Source: SHVO01 sp964576515
GTDB taxonomy: Bacteria; Pseudomonadota; Alphaproteobacteria; Rhodospirillales; Rhodospirillaceae
Length of the DNA: 64,000 nucleotides
Assembly (NCBI GenBank): GCA_964576515.1
Contig: CAZNUW010000002.1
Coordinates: forward strand, 1-64,000
Reading direction: 5' to 3'
Below are positions 1 through 8,182 of this stretch, piece after piece; the stretch's first letter is position 1; every line of letters begins with the position of its first letter. The translations under genes and the position numbers were made by a program. The notes under the pieces were generated by a model. The model saw only the letters and a list, made by a program, of their open reading frames with translations, was not told where the DNA came from and ran no database searches.

Positions 1-1
1 C

Positions 2-27
2 ATTACATTCATGCAATGCGCTTGTCA
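2..27 (+). promoter_or_regulatory. CusR/CopR-like operator, copy 1
   Basis: ATTACATTCATGCAAT (2-17) is a near-perfect dyad, followed six bases later by GTCA (24-27). The same layout recurs at 121-138, 8235-8260, 18958-18983 and 19575-19600. It lies at the very edge of the window, so it may serve a gene to the left as well as the one at 272. Confidence 0.5.
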
Positions 28-120
28 CTTCGGAAGCGGCTGAACGTCCACGAGGGAGCAAACTCGATACGCGCATCACTTGATTGAAAGATCTTGGTTG
101 AATGACGAGATGATTGCGTC

Positions 121-138
121 ATCGTAATGGCGGGGTCA
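121..138 (+). promoter_or_regulatory. CusR/CopR-like operator, copy 2
   Basis: ATCGTAAT (121-128), N6, then GTCA (135-138). It shares GTAATGG, GGGG and GTCAT with the copy in front of the multicopper oxidase at 8235-8260. It lies about 130 bp upstream of the Met/His-rich gene at 272 and probably controls the 272-4861 group. The left half of the dyad is degenerate. Confidence 0.45.
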
Positions 139-271
139 TGCCGTCGACAGCTTGCCGTACGTAGGGTGGAAGCGAACATGCCGGCCGCAAACGCGGATCG
201 GTTTGTCTTGTGGGTGCCCCGCACCCGCCGGTTCCCGATGGGAATCGCCGCCAACTTAATCGGAGGTTGTC

Positions 272-799
272 ATGAGGCACTATCGTCGGCCGTCGCTGGT
301 GATGGTTTGTTTGCTCGGTGCGATGCTCGCCGGCTCGGCGCTGGCCGATGACGACAAGCACAAGCATGGTCAGTCCGGCGCCATGGGGCAGTCGCCCGCC
401 AGCACAAGCGCCCCCGCATCGCCCCACGCTCCGGCGGCACACGCCCCGGCTGCCAAGTCCCCCGCTGCACAGAATCCGCCTGCCTCGTCCGAGGCCATGG
501 CGGCGCACATGGAGGAGATGGCAGCCATGATGCGTGAACGAGGAAAAGCCATGGAGGCCATGGGCCGACAGATGCAGGAAGGCAGCATGCAGATGCATCA
601 GCAGGCCATGTCGATGAAGGCCGGGGATGCGTCCGCGCACAATGACATGGACATGTCCGCCGCGATGCAGCACATGGAACAGATGAAGAAGGATATGGAG
701 AACTGCGAGCAGCAGATGCAGCAAGTCGATTCGACCATGCAGAAGATGGATTCGAGCATGGGCGGTGGCATGGCCAAGAAGAAGATGGGCCATATGTAG
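272..799 (+). CDS. Met/His-rich secreted protein, probable periplasmic copper binder
   Basis: A 175-residue protein with an N-terminal signal peptide (hydrophobic residues about 8-22, cleavage near ALA-DD). The mature part opens with a DDDKHKHG stretch, then an Ala/Pro-rich linker, then a helical region from about residue 70 that is extremely rich in Met with scattered His (HMEEMAAMM, MQMHQQAMSM, MDMSAAMQHMEQMKKDM). Met and His clusters are typical of periplasmic Cu(I)/Cu(II) sponges in cop islands. GGAGG at 262-266 fixes the ATG. The stop lies 13 bp before the next gene, so the two probably form one transcript. I do not recognise a named family. Copper storage or buffering is inferred from composition and context. 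Confidence 0.7.
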   Translation: MRHYRRPSLVMVCLLGAMLAGSALADDDKHKHGQSGAMGQSPASTSAPASPHAPAAHAPAAKSPAAQNPPASSEAMAAHMEEMAAMMRERGKAMEAMGRQMQEGSMQMHQQAMSMKAGDASAHNDMDMSAAMQHMEQMKKDMENCEQQMQQVDSTMQKMDSSMGGGMAKKKMGHM

Positions 800-812
800 G
801 GGGGCGGCCGCC

Positions 813-2975
813 GTGTCGACGAAAAGCTTCATGGGGTGGAAGCGCATCGTTGCCCCGGCCATGCTGGCGATGTCGCTGGCGTATGGAACGGCCAGCGCGC
901 AGACAGCCGCCGATCCGAACGCAGGTCATCCACCGGGCAAGACCCGCAACACGACCGCGTCGCAGCCGGCCGCGACGGGAACGACAGCCGCGCAAGGCAG
1001 CCGTTCGATGGGCGGGATGCCGATGGGGGCCACGCCGCCGGCGGACCCGCCGATGGGCGATGACGATCACGCGGCGCATCATCCTGACCCGCCCGCAAAC
1101 ATGGCGGCACCGCAGCCGCCTGCCGGCGACGCGCCCATGCCAGGCAGCGGCTCGACGCAAGCCATGTCGATGGGTCCCGCAGCGCCGGCGGGCGCAGCGA
1201 TGGGCGACGACGACCATGCCGCGCATCATCCTGACGCGGCCGGCGGCATGCCGGCTTCGCCCGGTGCGTCGATGGGCGGTTCCATGGGCGGAATGATGGA
1301 CGACATGATGCGCGGCTGCCGCGGAGACGAGTGCGGCCGCGACCGGCGTCTCAACAAGCTGCTGTATCCCCAGCTGATGGCGCTGCCGGACCTTCCTCCG
1401 GAGCGACGCGCCGGCGTCGAACAGCTCGCCCACCATCGGATGCACGAAGGCATCCAGCAGTTGGCGACCCTGTCGTCGGAGGCGTCGCATGCGGTTCAGC
1501 GCAACGACTACGCCGGCCTGCAGGAGGCGTCCGACCGGATGCGCGTGGCCTGGGGCGAGTTCGACAGTGGTCTGTCGGCCTACCGCGCGCTGGCCGAGGG
1601 GCAAGCGCCGCGCGGCATCGCGCTGGACTGGTTCCGCCGCGAAATGAATCTGACCGATCCCCTGACCACGGTCCCGGCGCGCGGGGTCTTCGGCCTGTCG
1701 GGCTTTCACTACTTCACGATGGCGCTGCTGTCGGTTTTTGCCCTGCTGGGTGCGTGGATGTACGTCGCCCGCAACCGGCGTACGAACGCGGTGCTGGCCA
1801 CGTTGCGCACGGGCGCGCCGGCGTCTCCGGCGTCCTCCCCTGCACCGCGTGCCGGCGCATCGCCAGGCCCCGCGGTACCGGCACCTGCCGTGGCTTCGCC
1901 CGAAGGCGCCCCGCAGGCGCGCACGCCTGCGTCCACCACGGGCAGCTGGGTCGGCAAGCTGCGGGTCGCGCGCATCTTCCTGGAGACCTCCAGGGTCAAG
2001 ACGTTCCGCCTGGCACCCGTCGAGGGGACAGGTGCCCTGCCTTTCGAGTTCGAGCCCGGCCAGTTCCTCACGCTCTCCGTGCCCTCGGACGGGAAACAGG
2101 TCAAGCGCTCTTATTCGATCGCCTCATCGCCGTGCTGCCACGGCTGGTGCGACCTGACCGTCAAGCACGAAAGCGGCGGCATCGTGTCGGGCCACCTCAA
2201 CGAGCACGTGCAGGAAGGCGATCTACTCGATGCGTCCGGCCCGTATGGCCGCTTCACCTTCCGCGGGGTCGAGTCCGACAGTGTCGTACTCCTGGGGGGC
2301 GGCGTCGGCATCACGCCGTTGATGAGCTCGATCCGCTACCTGACCGACCAGAGCTGGAACGGCCGGATCGACCTGGTCTACGCCTGCAAGGACCTGGAGA
2401 ACGTGATCTTCCGCGACGAGCTGAACCAGCTTGCCCGTCGGCATCCGAACCTCCACGTGTCCATCGTATTGAGCGACGAGCCTTCGGACGCGTGGACCGG
2501 CCCGCGTGGGTTCATCACCGCCGAACTGCTGGGGCAGATCCCGGAGATCCGCTCGCGCCGCATCCACCTGTGCGGTCCGCCGGTGATGATGGACGCGGTC
2601 CGCAACGAGCTGGGCAAACTGGGCATCGATCCGGCGTCGGTCCACTCCGAGCTGTTCCTGAGCCCGCCCAAGCCGGCGCCCCCCGAACCGGGCCAGGCCG
2701 GCGACACCGCTGCGGCCGTGACCTGCAGCTTCGAGCGATCCGGGAAAAGGGCGCCACTGGTCGCCGGCCAGACCGTCCTCGAAGCCGCCGAAGACGTCGG
2801 CGTCCCTATCGAGTATGCGTGCCGGCAGGGCTACTGCGGCATCTGCAAGGTGAAACTGCTCTCGGGCGAGGTCACCATGGCGGTGGACGACAGCCTGACC
2901 CCGCTCGACCGCTCGTCGGGGATGATCCTGGCCTGCCAGGCGAAGGCATCGGCCGACATCTCGGTGGATGCCTAG
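813..2975 (+). CDS. Membrane-anchored FNR-type flavin/2Fe-2S reductase with periplasmic metal-binding head
   Basis: A 720-residue multidomain protein. A signal peptide (about 1-30) is followed by a Met/His/Pro-rich region with two GDDDHAAHHPD repeats. Next comes a helical segment (about 180-285; LPPERRAGVEQL) resembling metal-resistance sensor or chaperone domains. A single membrane helix lies at about 294-319. After a Pro/Ala linker comes an FAD-binding FNR domain with KRSYSIASSP (about 431-440), an NAD(P) domain with GGGVGITP (about 495-502) and CGPP, and a C-terminal plant-type 2Fe-2S ferredoxin with Cys670, 675, 678 and 708. The reductase part should be cytoplasmic and the metal-binding part periplasmic. 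A GTG start at 813 is chosen because AGGGGGG (798-804) is well placed; ATG 831 is the alternative. It abuts the membrane cytochrome gene, suggesting NAD(P)H-driven electron export. Confidence 0.75.
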   Translation: MSTKSFMGWKRIVAPAMLAMSLAYGTASAQTAADPNAGHPPGKTRNTTASQPAATGTTAAQGSRSMGGMPMGATPPADPPMGDDDHAAHHPDPPANMAAPQPPAGDAPMPGSGSTQAMSMGPAAPAGAAMGDDDHAAHHPDAAGGMPASPGASMGGSMGGMMDDMMRGCRGDECGRDRRLNKLLYPQLMALPDLPPERRAGVEQLAHHRMHEGIQQLATLSSEASHAVQRNDYAGLQEASDRMRVAWGEFDSGLSAYRALAEGQAPRGIALDWFRREMNLTDPLTTVPARGVFGLSGFHYFTMALLSVFALLGAWMYVARNRRTNAVLATLRTGAPASPASSPAPRAGASPGPAVPAPAVASPEGAPQARTPASTTGSWVGKLRVARIFLETSRVKTFRLAPVEGTGALPFEFEPGQFLTLSVPSDGKQVKRSYSIASSPCCHGWCDLTVKHESGGIVSGHLNEHVQEGDLLDASGPYGRFTFRGVESDSVVLLGGGVGITPLMSSIRYLTDQSWNGRIDLVYACKDLENVIFRDELNQLARRHPNLHVSIVLSDEPSDAWTGPRGFITAELLGQIPEIRSRRIHLCGPPVMMDAVRNELGKLGIDPASVHSELFLSPPKPAPPEPGQAGDTAAAVTCSFERSGKRAPLVAGQTVLEAAEDVGVPIEYACRQGYCGICKVKLLSGEVTMAVDDSLTPLDRSSGMILACQAKASADISVDA

Positions 2976-3665
2976 ATGGGCAAGCACGATCGCCTCGCCG
3001 CGACGATCATCGTGTCGATGCTGGCGGTGCTGTGGCTGGGCTTCCTGGTGCACCGCGCTCCCTTCTTCGCTGGCAGCCTGTGGGGTGGCGTGCTCGGCGT
3101 CGTGGGCGCCGCGTTCATGCTGGTGCCGCTCGTCTACACCGTGGTCAAGCGCAGCGCCACGCTGCGCCGTGCGTTCACCCGCAAGCATGGCTTCGCCACA
3201 TTGCTGCAGGCGCACGTGTATTTCGGCCTGATCGGCGCGCTGCTGGCCATCCTCCATAGCGGGCACAAGTTCCAGAGCGTGCTCGGGATCGCGCTGACGG
3301 CGTCGATGCTGCTGAGCGTGCTCACCGGGTTCATCGGCCAGTATTACCTGCGCTACGTCGCCGAGAACCTCCGCGAGAAGAAGGCGCAGCTGGACGGCCT
3401 GTGGCGCCTCCTGGATGGGGCGTACTGGGCCTACGCGCAGGCGCCGGCAGGCGGCGGCGCCGGCACGGCCAAGGCCGGCGCCGAACTGCTGCCGCTGGCG
3501 TCCGCCGCCGGCGACCTGCAGTACTCGGTCCAGTTCCAGGAGCGGGTGCGCAAGCTGTTCACCGGCTGGCTGTCGGCGCACATCGCGTTCTCGATCGTCT
3601 TCTATCTCCTGCTGGCCCTGCACATCATGGCCGGCATCTACTTCGGGCTGCGCTGGTTCAGATGA
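2976..3665 (+). CDS. Multi-spanning membrane protein, cytochrome b-like
   Basis: 229 residues with about five predicted membrane segments. Histidines sit in or at the ends of helices (HVYFGLIGALLAILHSGHKF and HIAFSIVFYLLLALHIMAG), the spacing expected for bis-His b-heme ligation. Between helices 4 and 5 lies a charged helical loop with an Ala/Gly-rich insert. The start codon follows the previous stop directly, and the stop overlaps the next start (ATGA), so the three genes should be translationally coupled. With a flavin/2Fe-2S reductase before it and a seven-heme cytochrome after it, a transmembrane electron-transfer role is likely. I cannot assign it to a named ferric-reductase or b561 family. 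Heme binding is inferred. Confidence 0.65.
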   Translation: MGKHDRLAATIIVSMLAVLWLGFLVHRAPFFAGSLWGGVLGVVGAAFMLVPLVYTVVKRSATLRRAFTRKHGFATLLQAHVYFGLIGALLAILHSGHKFQSVLGIALTASMLLSVLTGFIGQYYLRYVAENLREKKAQLDGLWRLLDGAYWAYAQAPAGGGAGTAKAGAELLPLASAAGDLQYSVQFQERVRKLFTGWLSAHIAFSIVFYLLLALHIMAGIYFGLRWFR

Positions 3666-4465
3666 GTCGAAAGGGAACGATCATCGCCGCGCTGCTCGCG
3701 GTGCTGGCGCCGGTGGCAGCGCTCGCGCTGTGGAAGGCTGTACCGCAGACGCAGCACGCCGCGACGTGGCAGCGCATGGCCTCACCTGGCCCGCTGTCGA
3801 GCGCGCATGCGTTCCTGCAGGAGGATTGCGCGGCCTGCCACACGCCGGTCAAAGGCGTGCAGGATGCGACCTGCGTTGCCTGCCATGCCAACGAAACCCT
3901 GCTCCTGCAGCGGCAACCCACGGCGTTCCATGCCAACATCGCCGAGACGAGCAACTGCGTGGCCTGCCACAAGGAGCATGACGCCGGCCACAGCCTGCGG
4001 GGCATGGACCATGCGGCGTTGACCGACATCATCGTGCGCTGGCTTGATCGTGCCCCGGAGGGCCACGAGGGCGCGCTGCTGCTCGCGCACCTGAAGGCGC
4101 ACCGACCGGAGGCACTGCCGGGCAACGGCTCGCTCGCCAACGGCATGACCTACAAGGAGACGCTGCTGGACTGCGCGAGCTGCCACAAGACCACGGACCC
4201 TCACGTCCAGGTGTTCGGGAACGATTGCGCGACATGCCACGCCACGAGCACGTGGTCGATCGCCGAGTTCAGGCATCCCTTGCCCAGTTCCAACGAGTGC
4301 GGTCAGTGCCATCTCGCGCCGCTGAGCCACTACAAGGAGCACTTCGCGATGATGTCCAAGCCGATCGCCGGCGTCAGGAACGCCGAGCCCGAGCAGTGCC
4401 AGCTCTGCCACCAGACCACGTCCTGGAACGACATCCGGGGAGTGGGCATCTACGATCATCATTGA
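3662..4465 (+). CDS. Seven-heme c-type cytochrome, periplasmic
   Basis: 267 residues with seven CXXCH heme-binding motifs: CAACH, CVACH, CVACH, CASCH, CATCH, CGQCH and CQLCH. The N-terminus (MSRKGTIIAALLAVLAPVAALALW) is a membrane anchor or uncleaved signal placing the hemes in the periplasm. Scattered extra His residues (including the C-terminal DHH) could give bis-His coordination, as in NrfB/doxX-like multiheme carriers. ATG at 3662 overlaps the preceding stop by four bases. As the third gene of the reductase/cytochrome b/multiheme trio it is the likely periplasmic electron outlet. The acceptor is unknown: oxidised copper, the multicopper oxidase or another metal are all possible. Confidence 0.85.
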   Translation: MSRKGTIIAALLAVLAPVAALALWKAVPQTQHAATWQRMASPGPLSSAHAFLQEDCAACHTPVKGVQDATCVACHANETLLLQRQPTAFHANIAETSNCVACHKEHDAGHSLRGMDHAALTDIIVRWLDRAPEGHEGALLLAHLKAHRPEALPGNGSLANGMTYKETLLDCASCHKTTDPHVQVFGNDCATCHATSTWSIAEFRHPLPSSNECGQCHLAPLSHYKEHFAMMSKPIAGVRNAEPEQCQLCHQTTSWNDIRGVGIYDHH

Positions 4466-4477
4466 CCGGACACGCCG

Positions 4478-4861
4478 GTGAGCGCCGACCTGCCACATGC
4501 TGCGATCGGGGTCGTGGTGGCCGGCTTCGAGTGGTTCGGCGTCGGCGTCATCACGCTCGGAAGCCTGTTGGCGTGTGGCCGAGTCGCCTTCGTTCACAAG
4601 GCAGTCGGTCTGACGGCGCGCTATCACGCCCTGCGGCAGGAACTCGGCGGCGCGATCGTGCTGGGCCTGGAGTTCCTCGTGGCCGCGGACATCATCCGCA
4701 CCGTCACCATCGATCCCTCGCTGCATGGCGTGGCGATCCTTGCCCTGATCGTGCTGATCCGCACCTTCCTGAGCGTTGCCCTGCAGATCGAGATCGAACG
4801 CGGGTGGCCGTGGCGGCGCCGACGACCAGCGCCGCCCGACCACCCGAACGCGTCCGGCTGA
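4478..4861 (+). CDS. DUF1622 family membrane protein
   Basis: 127 residues with three hydrophobic helices (about 8-32, 55-75 and 78-102) and a basic, Pro-rich tail. The pattern (ALRQELGGAIVLGLEFLVAADIIRTV) is characteristic of the DUF1622 family, small inner-membrane proteins of unknown function. A GTG start at 4478 lies 12 bp after the cytochrome stop, so it belongs to the same operon. Nothing in the sequence shows a substrate. DUF1622 genes are widespread outside metal islands, so its link to copper rests only on position. Confidence 0.75.
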   Translation: MSADLPHAAIGVVVAGFEWFGVGVITLGSLLACGRVAFVHKAVGLTARYHALRQELGGAIVLGLEFLVAADIIRTVTIDPSLHGVAILALIVLIRTFLSVALQIEIERGWPWRRRRPAPPDHPNASG

Positions 4862-4910
4862 ACGAACATGTCCACGCGCTCGAGGTGCAGCCTCGTGCGA
4901 CGACCGCGCT

Positions 4911-4928
4911 GGCGAGCGCCCGCTCGCC
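4911..4928. terminator. Possible bidirectional hairpin between convergent genes
   Basis: GGCGAGC-gccc-GCTCGCC forms a 7-bp GC-rich stem with a 4-nt loop between the DUF1622 gene (+) and copZ (-). There is no T-run, so intrinsic termination is uncertain. Confidence 0.35.
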
Positions 4929-4975
4929 GCTTCCAGCCGCTCAACGAGACTTGAACGACGCCACCAAGCGATTCA

Positions 4976-5179
4976 TCACAGGTCGACGCCGACCGCTTGG
5001 TAGCCCGACCTGGTCAGGGCGGCCTCGACGATCTCGCGCGGTTGCGCGGAGACGACCTGCACCCGTCGAGCGGGCACATCGGCCTGGACCCGCGCCTGCG
5101 GGTCGACGGACTCGACGGCGCGCGTCACACCTCGGACGCAGCCGCCGCACGTCATGTTCTGGATGTGGAATGTGTACAT
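4976..5179 (-). CDS. copZ: CopZ-like copper chaperone (HMA domain)
   Basis: 67 residues forming a single heavy-metal-associated domain with MTCGGC (metal-binding Cys near positions 11 and 14) in a short beta-alpha-beta-beta-alpha-beta protein. Such chaperones carry Cu(I) in the cytoplasm to a P1B ATPase or to CueR. A strong AGGAGG (complement of 5186-5191) lies six bases before the ATG. Transcription should start from the leftward CueR promoter at 5210-5240. The gene is divergent from the CopA-type ATPase it presumably feeds. Confidence 0.9.
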   Translation of the reverse strand: MYTFHIQNMTCGGCVRGVTRAVESVDPQARVQADVPARRVQVVSAQPREIVEAALTRSGYQAVGVDL

Positions 5180-5209
5180 GGGGCACCTCCTGCTGACTTG
5201 TGTGCGGTT

Positions 5210-5240
5210 AGCATGGGCCTTGCCATCGTTGGAAGGTCAA
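5210..5240 (-). promoter_or_regulatory. CueR-type promoter for copZ (19-bp spacer)
   Basis: On the minus strand TTGACC (5240-5235) and CATGCT (5215-5210) are separated by 19 bp, the overlong spacing bound by MerR-family regulators. The spacer carries a CCTTCC / GGCAAGG dyad matching the CueR operator core. Confidence 0.75.
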
Positions 5241-5264
5241 GGGCTTTCGCGGGCGATACAGATG

Positions 5265-5295
5265 TTGACCTTCCCACCATGGGAAGCCGCAGACT
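5265..5295 (+). promoter_or_regulatory. CueR-type promoter for the Cu(I) ATPase (19-bp spacer)
   Basis: TTGACC (5265-5270) and CAGACT (5290-5295) are separated by 19 bp. The spacer contains the dyad CTTCCCACCATGGGAAG, a close match to CueR operators. CueR itself is encoded just downstream of the ATPase (7709). Confidence 0.8.
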
Positions 5296-5322
5296 TGTTT
5301 TCTGACCCCTTGCACCGGCGAG

Positions 5323-7707
5323 ATGAACACCATGGATTCCGTTGCCCCAAGCGCCTCCCTGCGAACGGAGGCTGTGCGCAAGACCGAACTGGCCATCGAG
5401 GGCATGACCTGCGCGTCCTGTGTCGGACGGGTGGAGCGTGCCTTGCGCAACGTCCCCGGCGTGATGGCGGCGCGTGTCAACCTGGCGACCGAGCGCGCTT
5501 TGGTGGAAGGTGTTGTTGCGGACGCCAGGCTGCTGACCCAGGCCGTCGACGACGCGGGGTATGCGGCACGGCTGATCGACCGGGCGGCCTTGCGCGAAGC
5601 CGATGACGCCGCCCGCAAGGAGGCCGAGCAGGCGGCACTGAAACGCGCGGTGGCCGTGTCCTCCGCGCTGACCTTGCCCATCGTCGCGCTAGAGATGGGG
5701 GCGCACCTGGTGCCCGGCGTGCATCACCTGATCGTGCGCACCGTCGGCATGCAATGGAACTGGATCATCCAGTTCGCGCTGACGACGTTGGTGATCCTCG
5801 GGCCGGGCCGGCGCTTCTACCAGCAGGGGTTCCCCGCGCTGTGGCGCCTGGCGCCGGACATGAACTCGCTGGTGGCGGTCGGTACCTTGGCGGCTTATGT
5901 CTACTCGCTGGTCGCGACCTTCATGCCCGCGCTTTTGCCCGCGCAGGCGGTCAACGTCTACTACGAGGCGGCGGCTGTCATCGTCACCCTGATTCTCATT
6001 GGCCGGTTCCTGGAAGCGCGTGCCAGAGGGCGCGCTTCCCAGGCGATCCAGCGGCTGGTCGGGTTGCAGGCCCGGACCGCGCGCGTGCGCCGTGACGGGG
6101 GCACGGTCGAGATCGTCCTGGGCGAGGTGGCGCCGGGGGATCTCGTCGAAGTGCGACCCGGCGAGCGTGTGCCGGTCGACGGCGAGGTGGTCGAGGGCGA
6201 CAGCTACGTGGATGAGTCCATGATCACGGGCGAGCCGGTGCCGGTGAAGAAGGCTGCCGGCAGCGCGGTGGTCGGCGGCACGGTCAATCAGAACGGTGCA
6301 CTGGCGTTCCGTGCGACCGCGGTGGGCGCGTCCACGGTGCTGTCCCGGATCATCCGCATGGTCGAGGAAGCGCAGGGCTCCAAGTTGCCCATCCAGGCCC
6401 TGGTCGACAAGGTGACGTCGTGGTTCGTCCCGGTCGTGATCGGACTGGCGCTGCTGACGTTCCTGGTGTGGCTCGCCTTCGGCCCGTCGCCGGCGCTGAC
6501 GTTCGCGCTGGTCAATGCCGTCGCCGTGCTGATCATCGCCTGCCCCTGCGCCATGGGGCTGGCGACGCCCACCTCGATCATGGTGGGCACCGGGCGCGGC
6601 GCGGAGATGGGCGTGTTGTTCCGCAAGGGCGAAGCTTTGCAGTGGCTCAAGGATGCGAAGGTCGTCGCGCTGGACAAGACCGGCACGCTGACCCAGGGCC
6701 GGCCGGTGCTCACCGACCTGGAACTGGCCGAAGGCTTCGAGCGCGCGCAGGTGCTGGCGCGGATCGCGGCCGTCGAAGCGAGGTCGGAACACCCGGTTGG
6801 CCGCGCCATCGTGGAGGCCGCCCAAGCCGAAGGCCTGATCTTGCCGGCGGTCGCCGGCTTCAGGTCCGAGACTGGGTTCGGCGTCGAGGCCAGGGTGGAC
6901 GGATTGAGTATCCAGATCGGCGCCGACCGTTACATGCACCGGCTGGGGCTGGATGTGACCGCCTTCGCCGACATCGCGCAGCGGCTGGGCGACGAGGGCA
7001 AGTCGCCGCTCTACGCCGCGATCGGCGGCGAGCTCGCGGCCGTCATCGCCGTGGCCGATCCGATCAAGGACACCACCTCCGAGGCCATCGCCGCGCTCCA
7101 CGCGCTGGGCCTCAAGGTGGCCATGATCACCGGCGACAACCGGCGCACGGCCGAGGCCATCGCCCGTCGACTCGGCATCGACGAGGTGGTCGCCGAGGTG
7201 CTGCCGGAGGGCAAGGTCGAGACGGTGCGCAGGCTCCGGGCCACGCATGGCCCTCTGGTGTTCGTGGGCGATGGCATCAACGACGCGCCGGCCCTGGCCG
7301 AGGCCGAGGTGGGCATCGCCATCGGCACGGGCACCGATATCGCGATCGAGGCGGCCGACGTAGTGCTGATGTCGGGCAGCCTCAAGGGCGTGCCCAACGC
7401 CATCGCGCTGTCGAAGCGGACGATCCGCAACATCCGGCAGAACCTGTTCTGGGCGTTTGCCTACAACGCGGCCCTGATCCCGGTCGCCGCCGGGGTGCTG
7501 TATCCGGCTTACGGTGTGCTGCTCTCACCCGTCCTGGCGGCAGGGGCCATGGCATTGTCGAGCGTCTTCGTGCTCGGCAACGCACTCAGGCTGCGGCGGT
7601 TCCGCCCGCCCATGGCCGCCGCGGCGGCTGGCCAGCCGGCGGTTTCGACAGGGACTGCCGTGTCGGCGCGCTTCGGTGCGACAGGGGTGGGAGCGAAAGG
7701 AGGATGA
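5323..7707 (+). CDS. copA: Cu(I)-exporting P1B-1 ATPase, CopA type
   Basis: A 794-residue copper-exporting ATPase that pumps cytoplasmic Cu(I) to the periplasm. It has one N-terminal HMA domain with MTCASC (Cys30, Cys33), then the membrane domain with the CPC motif (Cys407-Pro-Cys409) that defines Cu(I)/Ag(I) P1B-1 pumps. The phosphorylation site is DKTGTLT (Asp451), with SEHP (His490-Pro491) in the nucleotide domain and GDGIND near 649. The length is typical for a one-HMA family member. ATG 5323 is followed four codons later by a second ATG at 5332, which could also serve. The upstream promoter is CueR-type, and cueR follows with one base between stop and start, giving an autoregulated pair. 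Confidence 0.95.
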   Translation: MNTMDSVAPSASLRTEAVRKTELAIEGMTCASCVGRVERALRNVPGVMAARVNLATERALVEGVVADARLLTQAVDDAGYAARLIDRAALREADDAARKEAEQAALKRAVAVSSALTLPIVALEMGAHLVPGVHHLIVRTVGMQWNWIIQFALTTLVILGPGRRFYQQGFPALWRLAPDMNSLVAVGTLAAYVYSLVATFMPALLPAQAVNVYYEAAAVIVTLILIGRFLEARARGRASQAIQRLVGLQARTARVRRDGGTVEIVLGEVAPGDLVEVRPGERVPVDGEVVEGDSYVDESMITGEPVPVKKAAGSAVVGGTVNQNGALAFRATAVGASTVLSRIIRMVEEAQGSKLPIQALVDKVTSWFVPVVIGLALLTFLVWLAFGPSPALTFALVNAVAVLIIACPCAMGLATPTSIMVGTGRGAEMGVLFRKGEALQWLKDAKVVALDKTGTLTQGRPVLTDLELAEGFERAQVLARIAAVEARSEHPVGRAIVEAAQAEGLILPAVAGFRSETGFGVEARVDGLSIQIGADRYMHRLGLDVTAFADIAQRLGDEGKSPLYAAIGGELAAVIAVADPIKDTTSEAIAALHALGLKVAMITGDNRRTAEAIARRLGIDEVVAEVLPEGKVETVRRLRATHGPLVFVGDGINDAPALAEAEVGIAIGTGTDIAIEAADVVLMSGSLKGVPNAIALSKRTIRNIRQNLFWAFAYNAALIPVAAGVLYPAYGVLLSPVLAAGAMALSSVFVLGNALRLRRFRPPMAAAAAGQPAVSTGTAVSARFGATGVGAKGG

Positions 7708-7708
7708 C

Positions 7709-8182
7709 ATGAACATCGGTGACGCGGCGAAGGCCTCGGGTGTGTCGGCCAAGATGATCCGCTACTACGAGCAGATCGGGTTGATCCCGCCGGCTGGCCG
7801 CACACACGCAGGCTACCGGGACTACGCCGAGAAGGACATCCACATGCTGCGCTTCGTTCGACGGGCGCGGGACCTGGGCTTTTCCGTCGCCGAGATCGAC
7901 GGCCTGTTGCAGCTGTGGCGCAACCGCCGCCGGCGCAGCGCCGACGTCAAGCGCATCGCCCTAGACCACATCGAGGATCTGCACAGGCGAATCGCCGACA
8001 TGCAGGAGATGGCAGCGACACTCCAGCAGCTGGCGACAGGCTGCTCGGGGGACGACCGTCCCGATTGCCCGATCCTGGCCGATCTCGAACAGCCGTCCGC
8101 GGCGGCGGCGGAAGAACCCAACCGCCGACGCGGCGCGGTCGACAACCGTGGGGTCCGCAAGCGCAAGGCCCGGCGAGATTAA
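7709..8182 (+). CDS. cueR: CueR, Cu(I)-responsive MerR-family activator
   Basis: 157 residues. An N-terminal MerR winged helix (MNIGDAAKASGVSAKMIRYYEQIGLI) is followed by a dimerisation helix and the metal-binding loop Cys112-x7-Cys120 (CSGDDRPDC), the exact spacing and positions of Cu(I)/Ag(I)/Au(I)-sensing CueR. The C-terminal 30 residues are a basic, disordered extension not typical of the family. It should bind the two 19-bp-spacer promoters at 5210-5240 and 5265-5295. RBS AGGA lies just upstream, and the start is one base after the ATPase stop. Confidence 0.93.
   Translation: MNIGDAAKASGVSAKMIRYYEQIGLIPPAGRTHAGYRDYAEKDIHMLRFVRRARDLGFSVAEIDGLLQLWRNRRRRSADVKRIALDHIEDLHRRIADMQEMAATLQQLATGCSGDDRPDCPILADLEQPSAAAAEEPNRRRGAVDNRGVRKRKARRD

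Noticed and set aside
1331..3259. Long open frame (about 642 codons) in another plus-strand frame
   Set aside because: Overlaps the reductase and cytochrome b genes, whose motifs are intact; the alternative product is Arg/Pro-rich with no motif.
5689..7248. Long open frame on the minus strand
   Set aside because: Antisense to the CPC-type ATPase; a shadow of its codon bias.
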